64,000 bases of DNA from Bacteroidota bacterium (GCA_026391795.1 JAPLDI010000029.1:1-64000), one strand, 5' to 3'; shown: positions 44,959 through 55,293, counted from the first letter of the stretch. The notes: a model not told the origin generated them from the sequence alone. Made by a program: numbers and translations.

Positions 44959-46005
44959 TCACTTGTACCTGGGTACATGCTTGTCAAGGAAGTTCTTCAC
45001 GGTCTTATTCCAGTCATCGAGAATCCGGCTCCGGTCCCGGTTGACCTCATTGTTCACCTTGTTGAACCGGCTCAGGTAAGGGTTGTATTCCGCGAGTGCG
45101 CTGTTGTACTGATCAACATCTTCGCGGCTCCTGGTGGATTGCGGTTTGGAATCGAGCGATTTTTTGATCTTCATGAATTTTTCTTTCTGCATGTAGAAAT
45201 CGATGATGGTTTCCATTTTTACCGAAGCTTCAGCATGATAAAAGTCGAGGGAATTCTTGCAGGCATTGGTGAGGTTCTTGTCGTTTTTGTAGGGAGGGAT
45301 GGTTTTCAGCTTCTCAAGGCTTTTGACGGACACCTCATCCAGGGCATTTTTATTTTGTTCCATCGCATTGATATCGTCTTTAATCATCGCATCGAGAAGA
45401 TAGGCTTCCTGTTTGTAACATTTAAAAAAGATCAGGTATACCTGGTGATAATACTTCATAACTGCACCGGCCTTTTCAAGTTTTTTTGCAACCTTATCCT
45501 GGTTTTCTATCAGGTTAATATGGTTGCTGGCGGCGAATATCCGTTCCTGTTCTTCCATCCTTTCGCTGGCGCTGTCGAGCTTTGCATCGGCAAGCTCCTG
45601 TGCAAGAAGGTACGCTTCCATCTTATCGTACGACTGTTCCGCGATCTCTTCCATGTTCAGGATCTTCTCATAATCCTCTTTCAGGACAAGGTAATTGATG
45701 TTTAAAAAAGAGACAACGGAATCACGGTACTGGGAGCTGCCGTTGTAAGGTTGCATTTTGCTTACCCTCTCCATGGCCATTTTGGATGTCCTCACCAGGT
45801 CCTTTCTTTTGATTTCCACCATACGTGCACTTTTTCCATGTGCAACCTCACTGGTATAATCCCAGGTATCCACCATGATGGCATTCAGCTCCTTGTTGAT
45901 TTTATCCATATAAAACAGGGCCTTGTTCTGCTGGGCATGGGCTGTTGTACCGGAGATGATGATCAGCAGTAAAACTGCTAGAGGAAGGGTGTGGAATTTC
46001 TTCAT
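44959..46005 (-). CDS. Exported helical protein, resembles LIC11966-type surface proteins
   Basis: A 348-aa protein with signal peptide (LPLAVLLLIIISGTTAHA) and an almost entirely alpha-helical mature part rich in Lys, Glu and Ala. Segments such as YRDSVVSFLNINYLVLKEDY followed by EKILNMEEIAEQSYDKMEAY resemble proteins annotated as LIC11966-family surface proteins. I recall that name from general knowledge and could not verify it. Function is unknown. It lies 3 bases after the S41 protease gene, so it is probably co-expressed with it. Confidence 0.7.
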   Translation of the reverse strand: MKKFHTLPLAVLLLIIISGTTAHAQQNKALFYMDKINKELNAIMVDTWDYTSEVAHGKSARMVEIKRKDLVRTSKMAMERVSKMQPYNGSSQYRDSVVSFLNINYLVLKEDYEKILNMEEIAEQSYDKMEAYLLAQELADAKLDSASERMEEQERIFAASNHINLIENQDKVAKKLEKAGAVMKYYHQVYLIFFKCYKQEAYLLDAMIKDDINAMEQNKNALDEVSVKSLEKLKTIPPYKNDKNLTNACKNSLDFYHAEASVKMETIIDFYMQKEKFMKIKKSLDSKPQSTRSREDVDQYNSALAEYNPYLSRFNKVNNEVNRDRSRILDDWNKTVKNFLDKHVPRYK

Positions 46006-46008
46006 GGT

Positions 46009-48111
46009 CTATTTCTTTGATAAATGGATAAAGTCGGTCATGATTTGATAAACTTCTTCAATGTAAACATCTTCCTGAAGCTTTTTGATCAAGGCACTGT
46101 TCATCTCTTTTCTCCCGGGGTCTGCCATAACCAACGGTTCATCAAACCGGTTGTTCATGACCCTGTATGAAGGAACTTTTGTCCTGAGCAACAGGGTGAT
46201 TTGGTTCTCAACATTTTTCCGTTGTTTCTGATTCTCACGGAATGAACCGGGGTCAAGTTTCAGGAAGCGGTTTTGTTTCGAAGCGAAGGTAAGGGAATCT
46301 GAAAGTTCTTTTATCTTGGGAAATACCTTATTCTGTTCAGCCCTGGTCACGCTTTTCTGCAGAAGTAGATCAACAGGAAGTGGAGGCAGGGGGTTGTAAA
46401 ATATTTTTTTGTCTGTCCTGTCGCCGGAGATGGTGTACTTCTCAGAGGCTTCTTTTTCTTCCATTCCCTCCCAGAGATCCGGGATCGGGATATCGGGCGC
46501 AATTCCCTCCTTTTGAAGACTTGCCCCGCTGACCCTGTAAATTTTCTCCACCGTGATTTTAACAAAGCCTGACTTGTATTTTTCAGGAAGTGCAGTAGAA
46601 AGTGTAACTGTCGTGTCGAGCGGCAGAATTGCCTGTCCGACTCCTTTTCCGAATGTAGTGCTTCCGGTGATCAGCCCCCGGTTGTAATCCCTCAGTCCTG
46701 CTGCAACCAGTTCAGATGCTGAGGCGCTGAAACCATTCACCATGACGGCCAGGGGGCCGGTATATACGGTTCCGCGGTTCATATCCTTCATAATAGCAGG
46801 CTTCTGATTCCGCATTTTGATCATAAACAGCGGCCCTTCGTCAATAAATATACCCATCAGGTCGAGGGCTTCCCGGATCGACCCTCCTCCGTTGAAACGC
46901 AGGTCAAGGATGAGTGCTTCAATATTCTCCTTCTGAAGTTTGAGGATCTCCCTGGCGACATCATTGGCGCAACCCTGGGTACCGTGCCCGTCGCCTTCCA
47001 TGTAAAACCCCGGAAGGGAAATATACCCGATCTTCGTCTCCCCCTGAAAAATAAAACCGGCAATGCGGTTCTCTTCCACATCAATGATCTCTTTGATCAG
47101 GGGGACCATTTGTTGGGAACCATTGTTTTTTTTAACGGTAAGTTTCATCCTGTCGTACCCTGACTGATTGATGACCTGGTCAACCTCCAGGTCGTCGGAA
47201 CTGGTCAGATCGAGCGGCTCGTGTCCGGGCCATTGTACCTGCAATGGAATATCCCCCTGGTTCAGCTGGTTGGATTTCCAGGCAGGGCCTCCTGGAACAA
47301 CGTACCCGATCTCAGCTTCCCCGTTCTTTCCTTCCCGGAAGGAGATTCCGAAAGCCCGGGCTTCTTTTGATACCGATGCCATGAAATTTTCTTTCCCTGT
47401 GGGAGAAAAGTATTGCGTATGCGGATCATAACGGCCTGCAATGGCATCCAGCAGATGCACGGCAACATAGTCCTCCAGTCCCGATGGGTAGTCCAGTATT
47501 CTCTGAAAGCTTCTCCTTGTTTTTACCATGAGCTTTTTCCTGGCATCTTCTTCATTCCGCATCAGTCGTTTATCATCCCATGTTAAGGGATCCTCTTCAC
47601 CCGTTGGTGCAAAAAGAATGCGAAGCTCCGCGTACTTTAACCTGGATGACCAGCGCCTGTCGAGCTCCCTGTCATTGGCTGCAACAGGTTCTCTGTACTT
47701 CCCTGCAGAGGGGATACTGTCTTTACCTGTAAGGTCAATGGGTTTCTGAAGGACCGAACTGACCAGGGAATCCATCCTGTGAAGCTTTTTCCGGTAAAGG
47801 GCGGAAGTAGCCTTCACGAATGCACAGGATTCGTCACCGGATCCTGTATTGGATACCCTGGTTTTAAAAGGTGCCAGTTTGCTGATATCTTCGGAAGTGA
47901 AGATGATGTTGTCAGGGTCAAGCGATTCAATAAAATCACTAAAAATTTCTTCCGAAGCAACCTGATTCAGTTCAATGGGGGCATAATGGAATTTGTTGAG
48001 CATCCCGATGAGCATTTGGGACTGCTTGCACGGGTTGTCCTGTGCACTGACCACAATCGGGAAGATCAACGCACAGAAGAATACAAACCTGAATGCGTTA
48101 TTCTTCAGCAT
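46009..48111 (-). CDS. Carboxy-terminal processing protease (S41, Tsp/Prc-like)
   Basis: A 700-aa periplasmic protease with a signal peptide (FVFFCALIFPIVVSA). An N-terminal helical domain precedes a PDZ-like region around 240-300. The S41 core follows, with catalytic Ser near 463 in VNGFSASASELVAAG and Lys near 488 in TTFGKGVGQAIL. A C-terminal Tsp-type extension completes it. Family members trim C-termini of periplasmic proteins and regulate murein hydrolases. It is 9 bases downstream of gcvP and 3 bases upstream of the surface-protein gene, so the three genes form one unit. Confidence 0.92.
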   Translation of the reverse strand: MLKNNAFRFVFFCALIFPIVVSAQDNPCKQSQMLIGMLNKFHYAPIELNQVASEEIFSDFIESLDPDNIIFTSEDISKLAPFKTRVSNTGSGDESCAFVKATSALYRKKLHRMDSLVSSVLQKPIDLTGKDSIPSAGKYREPVAANDRELDRRWSSRLKYAELRILFAPTGEEDPLTWDDKRLMRNEEDARKKLMVKTRRSFQRILDYPSGLEDYVAVHLLDAIAGRYDPHTQYFSPTGKENFMASVSKEARAFGISFREGKNGEAEIGYVVPGGPAWKSNQLNQGDIPLQVQWPGHEPLDLTSSDDLEVDQVINQSGYDRMKLTVKKNNGSQQMVPLIKEIIDVEENRIAGFIFQGETKIGYISLPGFYMEGDGHGTQGCANDVAREILKLQKENIEALILDLRFNGGGSIREALDLMGIFIDEGPLFMIKMRNQKPAIMKDMNRGTVYTGPLAVMVNGFSASASELVAAGLRDYNRGLITGSTTFGKGVGQAILPLDTTVTLSTALPEKYKSGFVKITVEKIYRVSGASLQKEGIAPDIPIPDLWEGMEEKEASEKYTISGDRTDKKIFYNPLPPLPVDLLLQKSVTRAEQNKVFPKIKELSDSLTFASKQNRFLKLDPGSFRENQKQRKNVENQITLLLRTKVPSYRVMNNRFDEPLVMADPGRKEMNSALIKKLQEDVYIEEVYQIMTDFIHLSKK

Positions 48112-48120
48112 GGTTTCTAA

Positions 48121-50982
48121 TTACTCACACCTGCATACGAGGTTCCTGTCGCCGAACGCGTCATCGATCCGGGTCACCGTTGGCCAGTATTTGTCATCCC
48201 CCGACCAGGGCATCGGAAACGCAGCTTTTTGTCGTGAATAGGGGAGGGTCCATTCGTCGGCGGTGACCATCTGTGCGGTGTGCGGAGCTTTCATGATCAC
48301 ATTCACGGTCTTGTCGGCCTTGCCTTCCACGATCTCATCGATCTCCTTGTGGATGGCGATCATGGCGTCAACAAGCCGGTTCAGCTCAAAGAAAGGTTCG
48401 CTCTCGGTGGGTTCAACCATCAGTGTGCCGTGAACCGGGAAGGCTACGGTAGGTGCATGGAACCCATAATCCATCAGCCGCTTGGCAATGTCGATGGCAC
48501 CGATACCGGAAATCTTGGTGATACCGTTGCAATCGACGATCATTTCATGTGCGCAACGACCCTTGCTTCCTGAATAAAGGATAGGATAATAAGGTTCAAG
48601 GCAGGATTTGAGGTAGTTGGCATTCAGGATGGCATATTTCGTGGCTTCGGTCAGGCCGGTGCCACCCATCATCTTGATATATCCGTAAGATATCGGCAGG
48701 ATGAGTGCGCTGCCGTATGGGGATGAGGCTACCGCAGTGATGCCTTCCACACCGCCTGTGTTAACAAAGACATGTTTCGGAAGAAAGGGAACGAGGTGTT
48801 TTGCAACCCCGATCGGACCCTCGCCCGGTCCGCCGCCGCCATGGGGAATGGCAAAGGTCTTATGCAGGTTCAGGTGGCATACATCCGCACCGATGATCCC
48901 GGGATTGGTGAGCCCTACCTGTGCATTCATATTGGCGCCGTCCATGTAGACCTGTCCGCCATTCTCATGGATCACCCTGATAATGTTGAGGATCTCTTCC
49001 TCAAACACTCCGTGGGTGGAGGGATAAGTGACCATGAGAGCTCCCAGGTTGTCTTTGTATTGGTTGGCTTTTGCCTGGAGGTCGGGGAAGTCGATATTTC
49101 CCTTGTCGTCGCAGTCAACCACCACTACTTTCATCCCTGCCATCACTGCGCTGGCGGGATTGGTGCCGTGGGCGGAGCAGGGGATCAGGCAGATGTTCCG
49201 GTGTCCTTCCCTGCGGCTGAGATGGTATTCACGGATGACCATCAGGCCGGCATATTCGCCGGCTGCACCCGAGTTGGGCATGAAGGAGATCCCTTCAAAA
49301 CCGGTGATGGTGCAGAGGTCCTTTGCCAGTTCCTGGATCAGGTACTGGTACCCTTCGGCCTGGTTTTTCGGGACAAAAGGATGGATAGCGCCAAACTCCG
49401 GCCAGCTGAGGTGGAAAAGCTCGGCAGCCGCATTCAGCTTCATGGTGCACGACCCCAATGGGATCATCGACCGGTTGAGCGAAAGGTCCTTGATCTCGAG
49501 TTTCTTGATGTAACGCATCATCTCCGTTTCCGAATGATAGGAATTGAAGACCTTGTGGGTGAGGTATGTGGAGGTACGCGTCAGGTTTCCGGGAAGGGTG
49601 GAGATCTTCTCACATTCCTTCGGATCACAAACGAATGCCGCGAAATTTTTGATGTTCGCCTGGGCAAAGATGGAGAGGATGAGGTTGATGTCTTCCAGCG
49701 AGGTTGTTTCATCAATGCTGATGCCGACGGTCTTCGCATCGATATAACGGAAGTTCATCTTGTTTTTCAGCGCCGTCTGTTTAATGACTTTTATAGAAGC
49801 TCCTTCCGGGAGACGGATGGCCAGGGTGTCGAAAAAATGAGCATTGATCTGGCGATAGCCGTATTTCTGAAGTTCCTGAGAAAGTACGCCGGTCAGGATG
49901 TTGATGTGACGTGCGATCTGGCGGATTCCCTTCGGGCCGTGCCATGTGGCATAGAACCCGGCCATGACCGCCAGCAGCACCTGGGATGTGCAGATGTTGG
50001 AGGTGGCGCGTTCGCGCTTGATGTGCTGTTCGCGTGTTTGCAGTGCCATGCGCAATGCCCGGTTTCCGTTGGCATCCACCGAAACCCCGATGATCCTGCC
50101 GGGAATCTGGCGCTTGTAATCTTCTTTGGTTGCAAAATAGGCTGCATGCGGACCGCCATAGCCCATCGGGACGCCGAAGCGCTGGGTGGAGCCGAAAACC
50201 ACATCAGCCCCCCATTCGCCCGGAGGTGTAAGCAGGGCAAGACTGAGGATGTCGGCGGCAACGGCAACTCCTGCCCCGGCTGCATGTGCTTTCTCCGTGA
50301 ATTCAAGGTAATCATAAACAGCCCCGAACTGGTTCGGATACTGTATCACGGCACCGAACACTTTATCGGTAAACTGGAATTCTTCATGCTTGGCGAAAAT
50401 AAGCTCGATCCCCAAAGGAATCGCCCTTGTCTTGATCACATCAATGCTCTGGGGAAAGAGGTCCATCGAAACAAAGAACTGGTTTGCCTCCCGCTTGACG
50501 GCATCCCTTGAGCGGGCATTGAAGAGCATGATCATGGCTTCGGCGGCTGCCGTGCCTTCATCCAGAAGGGAGGCATTTGCAATGGGCATTGCCGTCAGGT
50601 CCGTAACCATCGTCTGGAAATTCAGCAGGGCTTCCAGCCTTCCCTGCGAAATCTCCGCCTGGTAGGGAGTATAAGCCGTGTACCAGCCCGGGTTTTCAAG
50701 GATGTTGCGGAGGATCACACCAGGGGTGATTGTATTGTAATATCCTAACCCGATCAGGGTTTTGAAGATCTTGTTTTTTGATCCGATGATCTTGAGATGA
50801 TTAAGGTATTGATACTCATTCATGCCCTCGGGAAGATCCAGCGCGGTCTTCATCCGGATAGTGGCAGGAACGGTTTCGTCGATGAGCTGGTCAAGTGAAC
50901 TGACTCCGATCTTTTTCAGCATTTCAGGGACCTGTTCTCCGAAAGGTCCGTTGTGTCTTCTTGCGAAATTGTTGGTAATCAT
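48121..50982 (-). CDS. gcvP: Glycine dehydrogenase (decarboxylating), single-chain P protein
   Basis: P protein of the glycine cleavage system: decarboxylates glycine with PLP and passes aminomethyl to lipoyl-GcvH. At 953 aa it is the fused (non-split) type. The PLP lysine is near residue 707 in [19 protein letters not shown], and [15 protein letters not shown] and [18 protein letters not shown] precede it. The other components (gcvT, gcvH) are not here; lpdA (29607) could serve as L protein. A good promoter lies 35 bases upstream. The two downstream genes are unrelated envelope genes. Confidence 0.97.
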   Translation of the reverse strand: MITNNFARRHNGPFGEQVPEMLKKIGVSSLDQLIDETVPATIRMKTALDLPEGMNEYQYLNHLKIIGSKNKIFKTLIGLGYYNTITPGVILRNILENPGWYTAYTPYQAEISQGRLEALLNFQTMVTDLTAMPIANASLLDEGTAAAEAMIMLFNARSRDAVKREANQFFVSMDLFPQSIDVIKTRAIPLGIELIFAKHEEFQFTDKVFGAVIQYPNQFGAVYDYLEFTEKAHAAGAGVAVAADILSLALLTPPGEWGADVVFGSTQRFGVPMGYGGPHAAYFATKEDYKRQIPGRIIGVSVDANGNRALRMALQTREQHIKRERATSNICTSQVLLAVMAGFYATWHGPKGIRQIARHINILTGVLSQELQKYGYRQINAHFFDTLAIRLPEGASIKVIKQTALKNKMNFRYIDAKTVGISIDETTSLEDINLILSIFAQANIKNFAAFVCDPKECEKISTLPGNLTRTSTYLTHKVFNSYHSETEMMRYIKKLEIKDLSLNRSMIPLGSCTMKLNAAAELFHLSWPEFGAIHPFVPKNQAEGYQYLIQELAKDLCTITGFEGISFMPNSGAAGEYAGLMVIREYHLSRREGHRNICLIPCSAHGTNPASAVMAGMKVVVVDCDDKGNIDFPDLQAKANQYKDNLGALMVTYPSTHGVFEEEILNIIRVIHENGGQVYMDGANMNAQVGLTNPGIIGADVCHLNLHKTFAIPHGGGGPGEGPIGVAKHLVPFLPKHVFVNTGGVEGITAVASSPYGSALILPISYGYIKMMGGTGLTEATKYAILNANYLKSCLEPYYPILYSGSKGRCAHEMIVDCNGITKISGIGAIDIAKRLMDYGFHAPTVAFPVHGTLMVEPTESEPFFELNRLVDAMIAIHKEIDEIVEGKADKTVNVIMKAPHTAQMVTADEWTLPYSRQKAAFPMPWSGDDKYWPTVTRIDDAFGDRNLVCRCE

Positions 50983-51018
50983 GGTTTTTGTAGTTTTTAG
51001 GAAGGTTGTAACGAACTA

Positions 51019-51049
51019 CAAAAGTATCAACATTCCCGCACAAAACAAA
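51019..51049 (-). promoter_or_regulatory. Putative promoter for gcvP (TTTG, 19 bp, TACTTTTG)
   Basis: The minus strand has TTTG at 51046-51049, a 19-bp spacer, and TACTTTTG at 51019-51026. Both boxes and the spacing match the Bacteroidota consensus. The ATG is 36 bases downstream of the -7 box. The -33 box lies in the T tract of the terminator of the preceding gene. Confidence 0.65.
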
Positions 51050-51081
51050 AAAAAGCTGCCTGCTTTTGCAGACAGCTTTTT
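51047..51081 (-). terminator. Rho-independent terminator after the PKD-repeat gene
   Basis: GCTGcCTGC (51055-51063) and GCAGaCAGC (51068-51076) form a stem of 9 pairs with one mismatch around a TTTT loop. On the minus strand it is followed by eight Ts. It sits 20 bases past the stop of 51101-53089. The plus strand also has a T tract, so it may work both ways. Confidence 0.85.
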
Positions 51082-51100
51082 GTATGAAAGCCGGAAGGGC

Positions 51101-53089
51101 TTACCTTGATTTTATCACCTTCTTTACCATGTTGATCCCCTCTTCCGACTGAATTTTGACAAAATAGATCCCTTCATTCAATCCGCCGAACGGCAGGGTT
51201 ATTTTTGTCTGCCCTTCCCTTACCGGTTTAAAATCTGAGTAAACTACCTGTCCTGTGAGTGTACTTATTTCAACCCTGATCACGCAGGATTTCTGGAGGT
51301 TAACCGACAGGGTAAGCTGATCAGTAACCGGGTTTGGATACACGATCACCGATTCTTCCCCTCTCTTGAGATCGCTCGTGCCGAGGATATGCCCCCCGGT
51401 GAATGTCAGCGTCACATCTGCATTGGGATTTGACTGTGCAAGTACCACCTTGATCACATCACCCGGGCATCCCGGCAATTCTGGAACAAGATAATAGGTA
51501 CCATAGGCCAGTCCTGTGAAGTTGAAATTGCCGCCGGTATTGACCTGCACGGATGACAATACCACACCCTGTTCACTTCTGATCAGCATCGAGATCTTGT
51601 CAATGTAAGCTTCGATGGACTTCCCCGAGTTGATGTGGCCATTGATATTGCCGGGACCACTGGTATATCCGGGTGCGGGAATGAGGTGGATGTTGTAAGG
51701 ATTATCGGGATTGCCAAGTGTGAACGGTGTGGCCTGCTCCCAGTAAACAACATCCCCGAAGTAGGTTGGAAGGTAATCGTTAGAGTTAGGAATGGCCCAG
51801 ATGTAGTAACTTCCGACAGGCACATAAAGAAATTCATAAACCCCGGCGGAGTCTATGGGGCTGACGTGGGAATAAGGAAAGTAGACACCGGTTGAATCAA
51901 CGGAGAAGATCATTACCTCACCGGTGTCGAGCGGGAAATTGCCGGCAAACACCTGCCCGTATACCTGCTTGACAACTGCAGTATCTCCGACCTCTAGGTA
52001 TTGCATTGTAATGAACTGGCACTGGGAGGAGTCACGCGTAGTGAGCTGAACAGGATAAATTCCGGGCTGGGCGTATGCATGGGTCACCATCTGTCCTTGC
52101 CCCGTACTTCCGTCGCCGAAATCCCAGGAATAGGTTGCCCAAACCCAGCTGTCCATATACCCGGAAAAGTTTACATCCAGGTTAACGGCATAGTAAAAAA
52201 AATAGCTTTTGCAGCCAACGTTGTCAACAAATACACTCTGGGTAATGGAATCGTGACAGGTGACATTTCCTAAAGAATCCCAGTCAAAGATAGATAGGGT
52301 CACATCATAAGTTCCGACAATCTGATACCTGTGAGTAGGATTCTGTTCCCAAATACTGGTTCCGTCTCCGAATTTCCAGATAGATGCTGTAAAACCTCCG
52401 GTTGATTCATTTGTGAAATTAATGGTCCCTGGATCGTTCTGCTCCGGGGCGTGAGAAAACGCGGCGTGGCACTCCCCGAATGATCCAACGGAGATCGTCT
52501 GAAATGTCGTGTCATTACAGGAATTATAACCCAGGGAATCCCAGGCAAAAATAGCTAAGGTTACAAGATAGGTCCCTGGATGTGAATAGATGTTAACAGG
52601 ATTGAGCATCCAACTTTCATGGCCGTCACCAAAATTCCAGTGACACGAAGTGTACGTTCCGGTCGACTGGTTTGTGAACGTGATAAACAGTTTATTGCCC
52701 CAATCTGGGGTATAGGTGAAGGATGCAGTGCACGGAGACGTAGTGCAGATCTGGAGGTCAGCTGCATACGAATAAACTCCCGGAACATACGTAACGCCCT
52801 GATGGCGAAAAACATTGTTGCAGTCATACGTACCAACAGTGCATCCAAAAGTGAATGCGTAAAAATAGGCCGATGGAATTGTATCTGCATATTCACCTGT
52901 TTGGTTGGTGTAGACCGTATGCTGATAGTAGGGAGGATTTATCGAATCGCACCAGATCGTGACGGCATGATTAGCGACGGGATTGCCATTGGCTGCGTCG
53001 GTTATCATTCCGCTTATGTAGACCGGCGTTTGCGAAACTGCTGAAAAGACGATCAGCAATAAGATAAAGTGAAGGATCAGCTTTTTCAT
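51101..53089 (-). CDS. Secreted PKD-repeat protein with T9SS type A sorting tail
   Basis: A 662-aa cell-surface or secreted protein. After the signal peptide (about 1-19) comes a carboxypeptidase-regulatory-like domain (VYISGMITDAANGNPVANHA). Three PKD repeats follow, marked by CHWNFGDGHESW, WKFGDGTSIWEQNP and YSWDFGDGSTGQG (about residues 118-370). A second carboxypeptidase-like region precedes a type A sorting domain (VIVYPNPVTDQLTLSV, EGIYFVKIQSEEG). No catalytic domain is visible, so an adhesion or structural role is likely. It is monocistronic with its own terminator. Confidence 0.9.
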   Translation of the reverse strand: MKKLILHFILLLIVFSAVSQTPVYISGMITDAANGNPVANHAVTIWCDSINPPYYQHTVYTNQTGEYADTIPSAYFYAFTFGCTVGTYDCNNVFRHQGVTYVPGVYSYAADLQICTTSPCTASFTYTPDWGNKLFITFTNQSTGTYTSCHWNFGDGHESWMLNPVNIYSHPGTYLVTLAIFAWDSLGYNSCNDTTFQTISVGSFGECHAAFSHAPEQNDPGTINFTNESTGGFTASIWKFGDGTSIWEQNPTHRYQIVGTYDVTLSIFDWDSLGNVTCHDSITQSVFVDNVGCKSYFFYYAVNLDVNFSGYMDSWVWATYSWDFGDGSTGQGQMVTHAYAQPGIYPVQLTTRDSSQCQFITMQYLEVGDTAVVKQVYGQVFAGNFPLDTGEVMIFSVDSTGVYFPYSHVSPIDSAGVYEFLYVPVGSYYIWAIPNSNDYLPTYFGDVVYWEQATPFTLGNPDNPYNIHLIPAPGYTSGPGNINGHINSGKSIEAYIDKISMLIRSEQGVVLSSVQVNTGGNFNFTGLAYGTYYLVPELPGCPGDVIKVVLAQSNPNADVTLTFTGGHILGTSDLKRGEESVIVYPNPVTDQLTLSVNLQKSCVIRVEISTLTGQVVYSDFKPVREGQTKITLPFGGLNEGIYFVKIQSEEGINMVKKVIKSR

Positions 53090-53208
53090 GTTCTTTGTTT
53101 TAATTGATGAATAATCCGTTACGTTGTTTTTCGAATCATTCTCCGGAAATGTTCTGTATCATAAACCCGGCCGTTGGTAAAAGTTGCCTGCCGGGATTGC
53201 AACCCGTT

Positions 53209-54597
53209 TTATAGAATAACGATGAAAGCCCCGCGGATTCCCACCGACCATGGCTTTTTATTGCTCGTGCTTTTTTCATAAACCGAGTTGAAATAGTACC
53301 TCACCCCGGGCTCAAGTTCAAACCCGAGCCGGCGTGAAAAATGAAAGGTTGCATTGATCCCCCCGAGGAGCTGCCAGTTGGTTTGAATCCTCTCCGGTGC
53401 GATCTGGTTCACCAGGATGATTTTGTTTTTACCGGGATCATAATTGTCTGACAACTGCTCTGTCCTGAGCAAGATGGAAAGGATCGGCCCGGCCCGGAAA
53501 CCAAAGGAGAAATGTTCATTCGCCCAGAAATCATATCCAAGGATCAACGGGATCTGGAGGTAGGTATATTGTTTCACAATTTTTGCATCGGCTACCTTCA
53601 TCAGGCTGTCCCAGACATCCTGAGTCGAAAAATAAGTCGTTGGAACGTATTTGTAATGTCTATTATCCCATTTGAAATTCATTGAATCAAGCTTCTGGTA
53701 GCTCCCGAGGTAATCATTGTATCCGATGGAGAGTTCGTTTGTGCCTTTTGTGATCGATAATCCCGCTCCAGTTCGGATCGAGTAACGTCCGAAATGGAAT
53801 GTTCCTTCGATCCCGAAATTATTTACATATTTTTCACCTTCCAGCGTATTGAACATCCATTCGGGTGCATAGTAGGCTCCAAGACAGATGTTCCACATCC
53901 TCGGAGGAGCACCGGATGAGGGTGTTGCTTTTTCTTTCTGGCTCTGCAAAGGTATTGTGTCAGTCGTTTCCGGGGGGACGTAAGGCGGTGAATACTTTCC
54001 GGATGGACTCTCTTTGATAGTCTGGCTGCTGACCTCGGCGGGCAACGCAGTCGTTGGCTCGGCTGCTGTTTTATCAGGAGATGGATTAATGGATATTCCG
54101 TTCTCCGGAATTGATGGATCAGCTATGCGATCGGGAGTTTCATTTTGTCTGGTTATGGATGCTTGTGCAGCAGGTTCATTTTTCCCCGAGGATTGCTTTT
54201 TATTCGTGGGGCTTGTTTTCTGAACCGGATGAGGAAGTGGATTTGCCTTTTGATTTTCTTTTACGGCAGCAACTGACGGCTGTTGCTTGTTAAGGCTGGA
54301 CGATAGATTGGTATGCGGTAGGGAGTTTTTAATGATTCCTGATGAAACCGGAACGGATGTAATTTTAGCATCCGGATCCGTGCGTAGCAGGAAATAGCCT
54401 GCGCTGACGGAAATAAGCACAAGGACTGCTGAAAGGAAAAATATCCATTTCCTGTTCAGATGACCGCTTTCTTCCAGGGAAGCTGCTTCCTTCAGGAATG
54501 CCTCTTTTGCAGACGCTGAAGGAATTACCGTGTGCTCCTTTAATACCTCCCTGAAAAAATCATCAACTTTGTCTGGTTGCTTTTTCATCGGATTCAA
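53209..54597 (-). CDS. Inner-membrane helix / linker / outer-membrane barrel protein paired with an ECF sigma factor
   Basis: A 462-aa protein of three parts. Residues 1-50 are a charged cytosolic segment (VDDFFREVLKEHTVIPSASA). Residues 51-71 form one membrane helix (WIFFLSAVLVLISVSAGYFL). Residues 72-233 are a low-complexity Pro/Ser/Thr/Lys linker. From 234 on is a PorT-like outer-membrane barrel (NICLGAYYAPEWMF to SVGIRGAFIVIL). It overlaps the upstream ECF sigma gene by 26-35 bases depending on start (54588 or 54597). The N-terminus is placed like an anti-sigma domain but matches no known one that I recognise. Seen: the domain order. Inferred: a one-piece trans-envelope regulator of the sigma factor. 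Confidence 0.8.
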   Translation of the reverse strand: MNPMKKQPDKVDDFFREVLKEHTVIPSASAKEAFLKEAASLEESGHLNRKWIFFLSAVLVLISVSAGYFLLRTDPDAKITSVPVSSGIIKNSLPHTNLSSSLNKQQPSVAAVKENQKANPLPHPVQKTSPTNKKQSSGKNEPAAQASITRQNETPDRIADPSIPENGISINPSPDKTAAEPTTALPAEVSSQTIKESPSGKYSPPYVPPETTDTIPLQSQKEKATPSSGAPPRMWNICLGAYYAPEWMFNTLEGEKYVNNFGIEGTFHFGRYSIRTGAGLSITKGTNELSIGYNDYLGSYQKLDSMNFKWDNRHYKYVPTTYFSTQDVWDSLMKVADAKIVKQYTYLQIPLILGYDFWANEHFSFGFRAGPILSILLRTEQLSDNYDPGKNKIILVNQIAPERIQTNWQLLGGINATFHFSRRLGFELEPGVRYYFNSVYEKSTSNKKPWSVGIRGAFIVIL

Positions 54598-55138
54598 CTT
54601 GTTTACAATAAAAATGATCCAACTCTTTCCGGAGAATTCCCCGGGCTTTTGATAACTGTGATTTCGATGTGTTCTCGCTGCAATTCAGGAAGTGCGCAAT
54701 CTCGCGGTGTGAGTACGATTCGAAAACATACATGTTGAACACCGTCCGGTATCCTGTTGGCAGTTCACAAATCAGTTCCATCACCTTATCCGGATTGACC
54801 TTACCTGCAAGTTCATCAAACGAGGTCTCTTCAGGCTCGTCGTTGTTGATACGCTCACTTATCGGATCAATGTCAAGAAACTTCCTTTCCTTCGCATGAT
54901 CACGGATGTGATTCAGGGAAGTATTTACCATGATCCTCCGCATCCATGCTTCAAGACTTCCCTGCGGCCCGGGCCTGAATTTCGGAAGGTTCCGGATGAT
55001 CTTGATAAACCCATCGTGAAGTACATCCTCAGCATCCGCCAGGTTCCCGCAGTATCGCAGACATACACTCAGCAATGCCGGGGAATATCTGACATACAAT
55101 GATTCTGCGCTTTCTTCCTTACCGTGGTATGCTTTCAT
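54563..55138 (-). CDS. ECF-type RNA polymerase sigma factor
   Basis: A 191-aa sigma-70 family protein with regions 2 and 4 only. Region 2 includes LRYCGNLADAEDVLHDGFIK, and region 4 has the helix-turn-helix YRTVFNMYVFESYSHREIAH followed by FLNCSENTSKSQLSKAR. It would direct RNA polymerase to a small regulon in response to an envelope or external signal. The downstream gene, which overlaps it, encodes a membrane-anchored partner that likely controls it. No self-promoter motif was recognised in the 155 bases upstream. Confidence 0.93.
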   Translation of the reverse strand: MKAYHGKEESAESLYVRYSPALLSVCLRYCGNLADAEDVLHDGFIKIIRNLPKFRPGPQGSLEAWMRRIMVNTSLNHIRDHAKERKFLDIDPISERINNDEPEETSFDELAGKVNPDKVMELICELPTGYRTVFNMYVFESYSHREIAHFLNCSENTSKSQLSKARGILRKELDHFYCKQVESDEKATRQS

Positions 55139-55218
55139 CTCACCGGATCAGCCTTCGTACTACATCCTTACATAGTAGTAACACGCAAACGGTGAATGGT
55201 TGCCTCGTACCTGAAGAT

Positions 55219-55258
55219 AAAAAAAAAGAGGCTGCCAAATCTTGCAACCTCCCTTTTT
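55219..55258 (-). terminator. Rho-independent terminator after hppA
   Basis: GAGGcTGC (55228-55235) and GCAaCCTC (55244-55251) form a stem with one mismatch around an 8-base loop. It is flanked by A and T runs, so the minus strand ends in nine Ts. It lies 36 bases past the hppA stop. Confidence 0.82.
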
Positions 55259-55293
55259 AATTTCGGTACTTCGCTTTTCGCTGTCTCTCTATT

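Noticed and set aside
48772-50511. 579-residue plus-strand frame inside gcvP
   Set aside because: The longest shadow in the window; gcvP on the minus strand is complete and recognisable throughout.
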